A DNA stretch of 64,000 nucleotides from DASUAS01 sp963756895 (GTDB lineage Bacteria > Actinomycetota > Acidimicrobiia > IMCC26256 > DASPTH01), in assembly GCA_963756895.1 (NCBI GenBank), contig CAVWPI010000003.1:62001-126000 (forward strand), read 5' to 3'. Under the pieces are notes generated by a model. The model was not told where the DNA came from and did not search any database. It saw nothing but the letters and a program-made list of their open reading frames with translations. The stretch's first letter is position 1, and every line of letters begins with the position of its first letter. Shown piece after piece: positions 28,501 to 35,549 of this stretch. The position numbers and the translations under genes are program-made.

Positions 28501-29293
28501 CCTGTTGTTCTTCTCCAACCGAGGGAAGTCGTACCGACTGCGCGCGCACGAGATCCCGATGAAGGAACGCACCGCGCGCGGCACCGCGCTGGTCAACCTC
28601 CTGCCCCTCGACGCCGACGAGCGGATCCAGGCGGTGATCGACACCCGTACCTACGAGGACGGATCGTTCCTGTTCTTCGCAACGAAGAACGGCATGGTGA
28701 AGAAGACGAAGATGCAGGAGTACGACTCGCCCCTCGCGCGCAACGGACTCATCGCCATCAACCTGCAGCAAGGCGACGAACTGGTCCGCGTCATCCAGAC
28801 CACCGGCGAGAACGACATCTTCCTGGTCTCGAAGGGCGGCATGACCATCCGCTTCGCCGAGTCCGACGTGCGGGCCATGGGCCGGGCCACCGCCGGCGTG
28901 CGGGGCATGAAGCTCAAGAACGGCGATGACGCCGTGGTCGGGGCCGCGGTCGCCCAGGACGGCGAGGTGATGCTCTTCGTGAGCTCCAGCGGCCACGGGA
29001 AGCGCACCAAGCTCGACTCCTTCAACCGCCAGGGGCGTGGCGGGCAGGGCGTCCGGGGTATGAAGATCACCGCTTCCCGAGGTTCTGTGGTGGCCGCGTT
29101 CACGGTGGCCCCTTCGGATGAAATACTCGTGTTCTCGTCCGGTGGAAATATCATCCGGATGGAAGCCAAAGAGATCTCGGCCCAGGGTCGGGACGCCACC
29201 GGGGTGCGGGTAGCCCGGTTGGAGGACGGCGAGACGGTCAGTGCCGTCGCACCCGTCCTCGAAGCCGAAGCCGTGACCGGAGAGGACACCTGA
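25559..29293 (+). CDS. gyrA: DNA gyrase subunit A, interrupted by an intein
   Basis: 1244 residues as encoded; removal of the intein (residues 129-548) leaves 824, normal for GyrA. Before the intein: DYAMSVITSRALPDARDGLKP, the quinolone-region HPHGDSAIYDALARM with the usual serine, and the catalytic tyrosine as the last extein residue (AAMRY, Tyr128). After it: TESKLAPLAM, GGGGIAVGMATNIPPHNLGE, and C-terminal beta-pinwheel blades with the GyrA-box-like QGRGGQGVRGMK. Together with GyrB it introduces negative supercoils. GTG start preceded by GGAGG. Intact frame throughout, including the intein. Confidence 0.97.
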   Translation: MPDGTQPTLEPNIEPIEIQEEMERSFLDYAMSVITSRALPDARDGLKPVHRRILYGMYAGGLRPDRNHQKSAAAVGDVMGKFHPHGDSAIYDALARMAQDFSLRYPLIDGHGNFGSPDPNDRPAAMRYCIEYDTRLRMADGSTRRVGDLATCEPDSEVEVDLKVLDREGNPVAASKFFHSGDHPTLRLRTREGFEVTGTHNHPVLCLEQVAGVPMLQWNLLDEVEPGSHVVVSRHIEMDRGLPTHDDLDAAFLAGAWVAEGFASPRRAGFNNTDRVYFDAVVDAFDRTIGGPRYVNARALPSGKTLHELDVQDTAPWSRSPLAVLTGAKSAAKCIPEFVWHAGLDVKQAFLQSLFEGDGCVSYLGRNTIQISYSTRSDQLARDVQGLLLEFGVICRRVEHANGEIKLVIGNRRDANLFARRVGFWGAKQEKLEQILDALPATLSSNDVDRVPFLAEYVRAESGARGADKKWLEKHSFDRTADWERRGHEILGHIPSAEVKQVIAPLVSSSWYFATVESVTDAGVQPVFSIRVDSDDHAFLAGGFVNHNTESKLAPLAMQLLGEIDEDTVDFTLTYDGRTSEPVVLPARFPNLLVNGGGGIAVGMATNIPPHNLGEVIDAVQHLIDNPDATVIDLMQFVKAPDFPTGAKILGRSGIHDAYTTGRGSIKMRAVADIEEDRKGGMRVVVTQVPYQTSVEVIGQKVAELVNDRKIEGIRDVRNESSGDTTRLVIELKRDANAQVVLNLLYKHTPMQTNFAVNMLALIDNVPKLLDLKTALAVYIEHQKEVIQRRTEFRLRKAKDREHIVEGLVKALDMIDAIIALIRGSDDADAAKQGLMVAPFEFTDVQSQHILDMQLRRLTQLDGKKLRDELEELRKAIAELQSILDDPGKLAGVIKTELAEVRDKFADERRTELTSDVGDLDVLDLIDDEEVIVVLSSKGYIKTVAADAFRRQGRGGRGVRGGNLRDEDFVAHLLTSTAHSYLLFFSNRGKSYRLRAHEIPMKERTARGTALVNLLPLDADERIQAVIDTRTYEDGSFLFFATKNGMVKKTKMQEYDSPLARNGLIAINLQQGDELVRVIQTTGENDIFLVSKGGMTIRFAESDVRAMGRATAGVRGMKLKNGDDAVVGAAVAQDGEVMLFVSSSGHGKRTKLDSFNRQGRGGQGVRGMKITASRGSVVAAFTVAPSDEILVFSSGGNIIRMEAKEISAQGRDATGVRVARLEDGETVSAVAPVLEAEAVTGEDT
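25943..27202 (+). mobile_element. GyrA intein with LAGLIDADG homing endonuclease
   Basis: 420-residue protein-splicing element between Tyr128 and Thr549. Splicing motifs: Cys1 (CIEYDTRL, block A), TGTHNHPV with T71 and H74 (block B), and the C-terminal HN pair followed by Thr (FVNHN/T, blocks F and G). Endonuclease motifs: LAGAWVAEG at residues 125-133 (block C), KCIPEFVW (block D), SLFEGDGCV at 226-234 (block E) and LLEFGVICRRV (block H). Both acidic catalytic positions, E132 and D230, are kept. The site is the one used by mycobacterial GyrA inteins, directly after the catalytic tyrosine. It looks complete and likely active for both splicing and homing. Confidence 0.95.
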
Positions 29294-29301
29294 GACCGAA
29301 G

Positions 29302-29934
29302 ATGGAGAGCGTGGCCGACGACATCGGGCCGGAGACGGCCGTGCGACCCCCCAAGCGGAAGCCGGGGTCTGTGCCGTCGACGACCGAGCGGCCCGTGGCC
29401 GACGCCAAGGTGACCGACACCAAAGGCACCGACACCAAAGGCACCGACACCAAAACCACCGACGGCAACGGGTCCGAGGGGCACTGGCAGCCCGAGCCCA
29501 CGCGTCCGGTGGTGGCGGCCCAACCCGCCCCCGTCGAGCCCGCGCCGGCACCGCGTCCGGTCGCGGCGGTCGAGCCCGAACGCCGCTACCGCCAGACCAT
29601 CCACCGGGTCGACCTCTGGTCGGTGCTCAAGATCGCGGTGTGCTTCTACATCTGCGGCATGGCGGTGACCATGGTGGCGTTGGTGGCGCTCTGGTTGATC
29701 GCCGACGCCGCCGGTGTGATCCACAGCGTCGAGCAGTTCTTCGGCGACCTGCTCCAGACCAAGGACTTCACGTTCCTCGACGGCGAGATCCTCCGCGGCG
29801 CCCTCCTGGTGTCCGCGGTGCTCGTGGTGCTCCAGATCGTGATCACGGTGATCGCGGCCGCGTTCTACAACGTGTTCGCCGAGCTCTTCGGCGGCGTCGA
29901 GATCACGATCTCGGAAGACGAGACGGCACTCTGA
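29302..29934 (+). CDS. DUF3566 transmembrane protein
   Basis: 210 residues. The N-terminal third is disordered and low-complexity (TDTKG repeats, Pro/Ala stretch); the rest has the family core RQTIHRVDLWSVLKIAVCFYICGMAV, a second helix VALVALWLIADAAGVI and a third ALLVSAVLVVLQIVITVIAAAFYNVFAELFGG. It lies eight bases after gyrA, as Rv0007 does in M. tuberculosis, and the function is unknown. Because the C-terminal portion follows the conserved family, the ATG 29302 start with the disordered tail is the simplest choice. Confidence 0.85.
   Translation: MESVADDIGPETAVRPPKRKPGSVPSTTERPVADAKVTDTKGTDTKGTDTKTTDGNGSEGHWQPEPTRPVVAAQPAPVEPAPAPRPVAAVEPERRYRQTIHRVDLWSVLKIAVCFYICGMAVTMVALVALWLIADAAGVIHSVEQFFGDLLQTKDFTFLDGEILRGALLVSAVLVVLQIVITVIAAAFYNVFAELFGGVEITISEDETAL
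29413..29457 (+). repeat. 15-bp tandem repeat (3 copies) in DUF3566 gene
   Basis: Unit ACCGACACCAAAGGC, coding TDTKG. It is noticeably richer in A than the surroundings and expands the disordered N-terminus. Confidence 0.8.
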
Positions 29935-29982
29935 TCCAGAGTCTGATCCAGCCGAACCCTTTGATACTCTCGGCGGCTCTCC

Positions 29983-30056
29983 GGGGCTATAGCTCAGTCG
30001 GTTAGAGCGCATCCCTGATAAGGATGAGGTCGCTGGTTCGATTCCAGCTAGCCCCA
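29983..30056 (+). tRNA. ileT: tRNA-Ile (GAT)
   Basis: Complete cloverleaf: acceptor GGGGCTA/TAGCCCC, D-arm AGCTCAGTCGGTTAGAGC, anticodon stem CATCC/GGATG with loop CTGATAA (anticodon GAT), T-arm GGTTCGATTCC. The discriminator is A and CCA is not fully encoded. In mycobacteria alaT follows directly; here the next tRNA is 9.9 kb away. Confidence 0.97.
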
Positions 30057-30076
30057 CCGGCAGACGATACGACTCC

Positions 30077-31942
30077 ATGGACCCGATCTCCGTGGACACG
30101 ATCGCCCGCGTCGGGCGCGTCCGAGATGACCGAAGGCTGCGACGGATGAAGGCGTCCGAGAAGCGTCACGCGTTCCGCACGATCCGCCTGGCCCTGTCCC
30201 TCGTCTGGCGGTCGGGTCGTCTGCAGTTCATCTTCATCCTCGTCGCCACCGTGGTCACGTCGTTGTGCGTCGCGGGACAGCTGCTGATCGGACGCGACAT
30301 CCTCGACCTGCTGGCCGGGGGCAAGAAGGTCGACGCGGGCGAGCTGGCGCCGTACCTGGTGGCCCTCGGCGTCCTGCTCATGTTGTCGGCCCTGAGTCAG
30401 GCCGTCACCAGCGAGCTGCGGATACCACTCGGCGAGAAGGTGACGCGACGCACGATGGACGAGATCCTCGACGTCGCCACCGAGGTGGAGCTCGAGGAGT
30501 ACGAGGGCTCCGACTTCCACGATCGGCTGGAGCGGGCTCGGTATGCGGCCGGCGGCCAGTCGACCGCGGTCGTCTTCGGGCTGGTGACGGTGATGTCCAC
30601 GCTCATCATCGCGATCGGCGTCGTGGCGGTGCTCCTCGCCGTGGTCCCGATCCTCGTGCCGGTGGCGGTGATCGGGTACCTGCCGATCGCGTACGTCAAC
30701 GTGCGCAACAACCGGGCGACGCACGACCTGGAGTGGCAGCTCACCGAACTGCAGCGCGAACGCACGTACCTCGAGTACATCATGACCGAGCGGGTCGAGG
30801 CGAAGGAGATCCGCGCCTACGGCATCGTCCCGACCTTGCGTCGCTGGCACAGCGGCCTCTGGGACGTCCGCATCACACGGTTGCACGATCTCATGCGCAA
30901 GCGGCTCACCCTCACGACCGCCGGCTCCTTCGTCACCACCGCGGTGCTCGTGGGGACGCTCTCCGTTGCCGTGATCCTCGCCGGGGACGGATCGATCTCC
31001 ATCGGTGACGCCGCGGTCGCGATCGTCGGCCTCCAGCAGCTCAGCGGACGTCTCCAGTCGGCCGGGAACGCCTTCGGTGGCGTGCACTCCGGCGTGACGT
31101 TCCTGCGCGACTTCGAGAAGTTCCGCGCCCACCTCCCGCTCATCCGCGAACGGCGCCCGGTCGGTCTCCCGCCCACGCCGCCGGAGGTGCTCACCGTGCG
31201 GGACCTGAGCTACCGGTACCCGGGGGCAGAAGGCGATGCGCTCGAATCGGTGAGCTTCGAGCTCCGACGCGGCCAGATCATGGCCGTGGTGGGGGCGAAC
31301 GGCTCCGGGAAGTCGACGCTGGCGAAGCTGCTCTGTGACCTGCTCCCCCCGACGCAGGGGGTCGTGGCCTGGGACGGCGTCGACCTCGCCGGATGCGATC
31401 CCGATCTCGTGCGCGCACAGATCGCGCCCGTGTTCCAGGACTTCGCCCGCTACATGCTCACCGTCCGCCAGGCGATCGGACTCGGCGACGTCAGCGCCCT
31501 CGACGACGAAGAGCGGATCGTCCGCGCCGCGAAGTGGTCGGGAGTCGACGATCTCGTGGCTTCACGTTCCGAGGGTCTCGACGCCCGGCTGGGCAAGGCC
31601 TTCACCGGCGGCACCGACATCTCGATCGGCCAGTGGCAGCGACTCGCCATCGCGCGGGCGTTCTTCCGCGATGCCCCGATCATCGTCATGGACGAACCCT
31701 CTGCATCCCTCGACCCCCGGGCCGAGGCGGACCTGTTCGACCTGCTCCAGACCCTCTGCGACGACCGCATCGTGATCTTCGTGTCGCACCGCTTCGCCAC
31801 CGTCCGGACGGCCGACGTCGTGCTCGTCCTCGACCAGGGCGAGGTCGTCGAGATGGGCACCCACGACGAGCTCATGGGCGCCGATGGTCTCTACCGCGAC
31901 CTGTTCACCTTGCAGGCCGACCGCTACGGCTTCGCTCACTGA
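30077..31942 (+). CDS. ABC transporter (fused membrane and ATPase domains), probable lasso peptide exporter
   Basis: 621 residues: a six-helix membrane domain (residues 30-340, e.g. LQFIFILVATVVTSLCVAGQ, TVMSTLIIAIGVVAVLL) followed by an ATPase domain with Walker A VGANGSGKSTLAKLL, signature SIGQWQRLAIARAF, Walker B IIVMDEPSASLD and H-loop VSHRF. The signature GQWQ variant is frequent in peptide exporters. It lies next to lasso biosynthesis genes and is the D-type component that would export the product and give self-protection. It begins 20 bases after tRNA-Ile; ATG 30146 is an alternative start. It overlaps almost directly with the nucleotidyltransferase gene (3-base gap). Confidence 0.85.
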   Translation: MDPISVDTIARVGRVRDDRRLRRMKASEKRHAFRTIRLALSLVWRSGRLQFIFILVATVVTSLCVAGQLLIGRDILDLLAGGKKVDAGELAPYLVALGVLLMLSALSQAVTSELRIPLGEKVTRRTMDEILDVATEVELEEYEGSDFHDRLERARYAAGGQSTAVVFGLVTVMSTLIIAIGVVAVLLAVVPILVPVAVIGYLPIAYVNVRNNRATHDLEWQLTELQRERTYLEYIMTERVEAKEIRAYGIVPTLRRWHSGLWDVRITRLHDLMRKRLTLTTAGSFVTTAVLVGTLSVAVILAGDGSISIGDAAVAIVGLQQLSGRLQSAGNAFGGVHSGVTFLRDFEKFRAHLPLIRERRPVGLPPTPPEVLTVRDLSYRYPGAEGDALESVSFELRRGQIMAVVGANGSGKSTLAKLLCDLLPPTQGVVAWDGVDLAGCDPDLVRAQIAPVFQDFARYMLTVRQAIGLGDVSALDDEERIVRAAKWSGVDDLVASRSEGLDARLGKAFTGGTDISIGQWQRLAIARAFFRDAPIIVMDEPSASLDPRAEADLFDLLQTLCDDRIVIFVSHRFATVRTADVVLVLDQGEVVEMGTHDELMGADGLYRDLFTLQADRYGFAH

Positions 31943-31945
31943 TCG

Positions 31946-33112
31946 ATGGCCGACGCGGTGAACGGCCGATCTCGGCAAGGCGCGGGCGTGGCGCCGGGTG
32001 CGATGTCACCGGACGACGCGCTCCGGTTCTTCGACCGCGACCTCCACGACATCGGCAACGGCGTGGATGTCGTGCGCCTCCTCGTGGCGGGCACACCGCC
32101 GCCCGCGTCGCTGCACCTCGGACCCGCGGAGGAGGAGGACCTCCCGTCGCTGCTCACGTATCACCGGCTGTTGCCACAGGTGATCGCGGCGGTCGCGAAT
32201 GGTCAGCTCACGGGCAGCGACGTCTTCGATGCGGCGGTGGCGCAGCTCCCCACGCGGCTCGCAGTCGACGGTCTGCGGCTCGAGCACATGCTGCTCGATG
32301 TCGGCGGCCTGTTCGAGAGCGCCGACATCGAATTCCTGGTGCTCAAGGGCGTCGCGACCGGGCGGCTCGATCATGCGCAACCAGGCATGCGACAAGCGGC
32401 GGACGTCGACATCCTCGTGCACATCGACGACTTCGACCATGCCGGACGCGTCCTCGCCGAAGCTGGGTTTCTCCGCCCCGATGCGGCCGCGACGCTCATG
32501 GACAAGGGCGAGAGCTGGAAGTCCCCGAGCGGGGTGTCACTCGATCTGCACACTCGTCCCCACACCGCCGGCCACGCGTTGGGCGAGACCTGGTGGCAGC
32601 ACAGCGAGTGCTTCCTGGTCGCCGGGCGTCCGTTCCGGGCGCTGGAGCGCGGAGGACGCCTGGCCCATGCGGCGAGTCACTACGCGCTGTCCTTCCCCAA
32701 CCATCGGATCCTCTCGTCGTTGCTCGACCTCGTCACCATCAGCCGGGTGGCGACCGACGACGAGCGCGCCCGTGCCGAACAATTCCTGTCCGAGGTGGGT
32801 GTCGGCGACATCGTGCACCGCATCACGCGTCGAGCGGCGGTGCTCATCGGGGACGAGCGCGTCATCGTCGGGGCCCCGGGCTCCCGACCCCTCGATCTCG
32901 CGCTGCGCAGGGCCTACGACCGCAGCGACCTCGACAAGGTGGCGCTCAAGCTGGCCAAGACGTTCGGGATGCCGCTCGCCGACAAGATGCGCGTCGCCCG
33001 GAACTGGGTTGCGCCCTCGGATGACTTCCTGGCGATGGGCGGCTACTCGTCCCGTTGGGACCGCCTGGCGCAGGTCGCTCGCCGGCAGTGGGCAGGCCCG
33101 AGCGGAGCGTGA
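31946..33112 (+). CDS. Nucleotidyltransferase-family protein (NTP_transf_5-like) in the lasso cluster
   Basis: 388 residues. The nucleotidyltransferase core is around residues 125-155: FLVLKGVATGRLDH then RQAADVDILVHIDDF, with a D-x-D metal pair in DVDILV. Further marks are SLDLHTRPHTAGHALG and the helical C-terminus. Proteins of this family occur in several kinase-containing lasso peptide clusters, where they have been linked to further modification of the phosphorylated product. Here it is co-directional with the exporter and convergent with the precursor gene. Function as a tailoring enzyme is inferred from context. Confidence 0.75.
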   Translation: MADAVNGRSRQGAGVAPGAMSPDDALRFFDRDLHDIGNGVDVVRLLVAGTPPPASLHLGPAEEEDLPSLLTYHRLLPQVIAAVANGQLTGSDVFDAAVAQLPTRLAVDGLRLEHMLLDVGGLFESADIEFLVLKGVATGRLDHAQPGMRQAADVDILVHIDDFDHAGRVLAEAGFLRPDAAATLMDKGESWKSPSGVSLDLHTRPHTAGHALGETWWQHSECFLVAGRPFRALERGGRLAHAASHYALSFPNHRILSSLLDLVTISRVATDDERARAEQFLSEVGVGDIVHRITRRAAVLIGDERVIVGAPGSRPLDLALRRAYDRSDLDKVALKLAKTFGMPLADKMRVARNWVAPSDDFLAMGGYSSRWDRLAQVARRQWAGPSGA

Positions 33113-33116
33113 ACGC

Positions 33117-33148
33117 GACGAAGCCCCGGTCGTGACCGGGGCCTCGTC
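33117..33148. terminator. Bidirectional hairpin terminator
   Basis: 15-base arms (33117-33131 and 33134-33148) pair with one mismatch around the GCCCCGGTC/GACCGGGGC core. It sits between the convergent nucleotidyltransferase and precursor genes. No long T-run is present on either strand, so it may act as an intrinsic-like barrier. Confidence 0.65.
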
Positions 33149-33164
33149 GGAGTAGATGGGGGGT

Positions 33165-33308
33165 TCAGCTGGTCGGCGTTCCGCCGCCGCCGCCACCAGA
33201 AACGTTCTTGTGGAAGACCTGGCCGTCGTAGATGCCACCCCACTCGTCTGCGCGGGTGAAGTCGGCAACGGTGCCAAGCTCCGTGATTGCGGGTGTCTCG
33301 TAAGTCAT
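33165..33308 (-). CDS. Lasso peptide precursor (A protein)
   Basis: 47 residues. The leader MTYETPAITELGTVADFTR (1-19) carries the lasso leader pattern Y-x-x-P-x-L/I-x-x-x-G and the essential threonine at position -2. Predicted cleavage after Arg19 gives a 28-residue core starting A-D-E-W-G-G-I-Y-D. The Ala1 amine and the Asp9 side chain would form a nine-residue macrolactam ring. The tail continues through GQVFHKNVS, six glycines and TPTS. There is no cysteine, so no disulfide. The C-terminal residue is serine, the type of site phosphorylated by lasso kinases. The start is supported by GGGAGGT seven bases upstream. A gene this short was identified from motif and context. Confidence 0.85.
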   Translation of the reverse strand: MTYETPAITELGTVADFTRADEWGGIYDGQVFHKNVSGGGGGGTPTS

Positions 33309-33323
33309 GTGTGTCACCTCCCG

Positions 33324-33337
33324 CTCGAGTGCTCGAG
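33324..33337 (-). promoter_or_regulatory. Inverted repeat upstream of precursor ribosome site
   Basis: CTCGAG-TG-CTCGAG, directly 5' of the GGGAGGT ribosome site of the precursor gene. It may fold as a small hairpin or be a protein site. Confidence 0.4.
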
Positions 33338-33431
33338 GATTGACTCGGTCACTGTGTGTGGTTACCACGGTACGTGGCGGAAGGTGTGGAGAAACGCCCC
33401 AAAACGCCCCTGCCCGCTGCACCGTGTGGTC

Positions 33432-33460
33432 AGTATTGCAGAAGCCGACCACCCTCGCAA
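33432..33460 (-). promoter_or_regulatory. Candidate promoter of the lasso precursor gene
   Basis: On the minus strand TTGCGA, 17 bases, AATACT. Spacing is ideal and each hexamer matches 4 of 6 consensus positions. The transcript would have a leader of about 115 bases, unlike the leaderless genes around it. Confidence 0.55.
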
Positions 33461-33500
33461 GCCCGCGACCACTAACCGTGACGTTCGGCCCGATCCGTGC

Positions 33501-34692
33501 TCAGATCGGCGACCCCGCTCCGTGTTCCCCGACCGTCGCGAGCCAGGCGGCCTGGAGGAGCGCGGACGTCAAGGCGTTGCGAGCTTCGCCGAGCCATGAA
33601 GCGCGCAGTGCGTCGGCGTCGACCATCTCGGGATCGAGTCCATCGCCGCGCCAGCGCTCGGCGAAGGCGCGGGTGTGCTGGCCCATGTATGCGGCGCCGA
33701 ACTGGGCCTTGCTCGTGCGAGCCAGCACAGCGTCGGGCAGGAGGTCCGGTACCAGCCGTCGGAGGACAGCCGTGCGATCACCGAGACCGAGCATCCCACC
33801 ATCGTGCGCGAGGGCACGCACGACGTCGGGGTCGAGCAAGGGGCTCGTGAGCTCGACACCGCGGCGCCGAGCGAAGATCTGTCGGTTGCGCGCGAGCAGC
33901 GCCTGGGTACGCCGGGTCGGCACCTTCCGCACGCTCCGTGCGAACGACAGCGGCTGCTCCCGGTCGGCATGGGCGAGCGCGTCGACCAGCGCGTCGCCCG
34001 CGGCGGACCGCAGCCAGGGAAGGCGCTCGACCTGTGGGCGGTAGCGAAGCCTCGAGCGCCGGGCCCGGACCGCGTCGGGCACCAGCGCACCGAACAGCGG
34101 ACGAAGGTTGCGCCCGGTGGGCGAGCGTTGGCCTCGCAGCACCGCGGTGACCGGTGCGACGCGATGCGCCTCCACGCCGAGGACCTCGTCCCCGCCCTCG
34201 CCGTCGATGAGCGAACCGCCCGGCGCCACCGGCTCGACCAAAGGAATGTCCCCGTGGAGGGTCGGCGGCCAGAGGACACCGTGCTCCAGCACACGTGGCC
34301 GGGCCAGTGGACCGAGCAGGTCGAGCTCGTCGGTGAGCTGGAGACGGCTCCATTCGCGAAGGCCGAGGTGGCGTACGACGAGCTCCTGCCACTCCGATTC
34401 GTCGGTGCCCGGCGCCCCCGGGAAGATGCGTGTGATCGGGACCGGATCCGGGAGGCCGTCGCGTCGCGGCGACGTGCGTCGCCACCGCCAGGACGGCGGA
34501 GGAGTCCCTGCCGCCGGAGAAGGCCACTCCGCACGGCGGGCGCTCGAGCGACCGCCGGATGACCCGCTCGAGCGCACGGCGCGGATCGGTGGGGGCACCC
34601 TCCGACGCGGACGGCAGGTCGCCGGTGCAGCCCACCACGTATCCCCACGCCACCTCGGTCGGAGTCATCACGTAGAGGGACGGCTCGCTCAC
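33501..34692 (-). CDS. Lasso cyclase, asparagine-synthetase family without glutaminase domain (frameshifted)
   Basis: ATP-dependent enzyme that activates the Asp/Glu side chain and closes the lasso ring. The ATP-pyrophosphatase loop is GVAFSGGRDSSAV (around residue 60); the second family motif is IDGEGGDEVLG; the C-terminus has ARTSKAQFGAAYMGQHTRAF. Corrected length is about 397 residues, against about 600 in most lasso C proteins, because the N-terminal glutamine-amidotransferase-like domain is absent: the synthetase domain starts within 60 residues of the start codon. One extra base near 34470 (in gccgcgacgcgac on the minus strand) shifts the frame. GTG 34692 lies 7 bases after a TACGAT hexamer. 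Confidence 0.82.
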
Positions 34693-34699
34693 GGGCGGT

Positions 34700-34705
34700 A
34701 TCGTA
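34700..34705 (-). promoter_or_regulatory. Leaderless -10 hexamer for the lasso cyclase
   Basis: TACGAT on the minus strand, 7 bases before the GTG start at 34692. It fires away from the divergent B1-B2-kinase operon. Confidence 0.5.
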
Positions 34706-34770
34706 CGGCGGGCTCGAACCGGTGTGTCCTCCGAAGCAGGGCAGTGCACCGCTCTTCTCGAGGCGAGCCG

Positions 34771-35034
34771 GTGGTGACGATGCGACTTCGACAGCAGGAC
34801 CTGACGTGGCACGTGGCGGGTGACGACATCGTCGTGCTCGACCTCGAGGGGTCCGTCTACCTCAAGGTGAACGGCAGCGGCCGGTTCCTGTGGGAGCTCC
34901 TCGCCGACTCGCACAGCGAAGCAGAGCTCATCGCCGCGCTCGTCGACCGCTACGGGATCGACGAGTCGCAGGCGGCATCGGACGTCGCCGGGTTCCTGGC
35001 CGATCTCCGCCGGCGAGGCATCGTCGAGGACTGA
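34771..35034 (+). CDS. PqqD-like RiPP recognition protein (lasso B1)
   Basis: About 87 residues with the PqqD fold: DLTWHVAGDDIVVLDLEGSVYLKVNGSGRFLWELL, then helices SEAELIAALVDRYG and AASDVAGFLADLRRRGIVED. It binds the precursor leader and presents it to the B2 protease and cyclase. Three possible starts (GTG 34771, GTG 34774, ATG 34780); 34771 is chosen because GAGG lies 8-10 bases upstream. First gene of a four- or five-gene rightward operon. Confidence 0.85.
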   Translation: MVTMRLRQQDLTWHVAGDDIVVLDLEGSVYLKVNGSGRFLWELLADSHSEAELIAALVDRYGIDESQAASDVAGFLADLRRRGIVED

Positions 35035-35039
35035 ATGCC

Positions 35040-35549
35040 ATGACGGACGCGCCGCCCCCGACGCGCCGCCCCGAGCCCTCCGTGCGGCGGCTCGTGGTAC
35101 GCGGGCCACTCGCGACGCTGCGCCTGCCGCTGCCCGACGTGCTCACGACGCTGCACGCGGCCCTCGTGCTCGTCCTCGTCGAGGTGACCGTGCGGCGCCT
35201 GCCCCTGCCCCGGCTCTGTCGACTGCTCGGGGTCCGGCTCAACATCGCGCCACCCCCTCAGGACGCCGAGCGGATCCGGATCCGCGATCTCCCCCCCAAA
35301 GCAGCACGACAGGTGCGCTGCACCCGCCGGGCCGCCGACGCGTGGCCGTTCAGCCGCGGTCCGTGCCTGCGACGAGCACTCGCGACGGGGAACCTGTTGC
35401 GGCGTCTCGATCCCGCCCTGCGCCTGGGCTTCGGGAGTTCTGGCGACGACGTCTTCGCCCACGCGTGGCTCGAGCTCCACGATCGGCCGCTGGAGGACAT
35501 CGCGGCCTTCAGCCTCTTCCACCAGGTGCCGATCGACGAAGTGGTATGA
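35040..35549 (+). CDS. Lasso leader peptidase, transglutaminase-like (lasso B2)
   Basis: 169 residues. The conserved catalytic part is C-terminal: RGPCLRRALATGNLLRR with the active cysteine (around residue 109), LGFGSSGDDVFAHAWLELHDRPLED with the histidine and an acidic partner. A hydrophobic N-terminal segment (VLTTLHAALVLVLVEVTV) is common in this family. It removes the leader after the threonine-containing motif. Spacing to B1 is five bases; its stop overlaps the kinase ATG (ATGA). Confidence 0.85.
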   Translation: MTDAPPPTRRPEPSVRRLVVRGPLATLRLPLPDVLTTLHAALVLVLVEVTVRRLPLPRLCRLLGVRLNIAPPPQDAERIRIRDLPPKAARQVRCTRRAADAWPFSRGPCLRRALATGNLLRRLDPALRLGFGSSGDDVFAHAWLELHDRPLEDIAAFSLFHQVPIDEVV

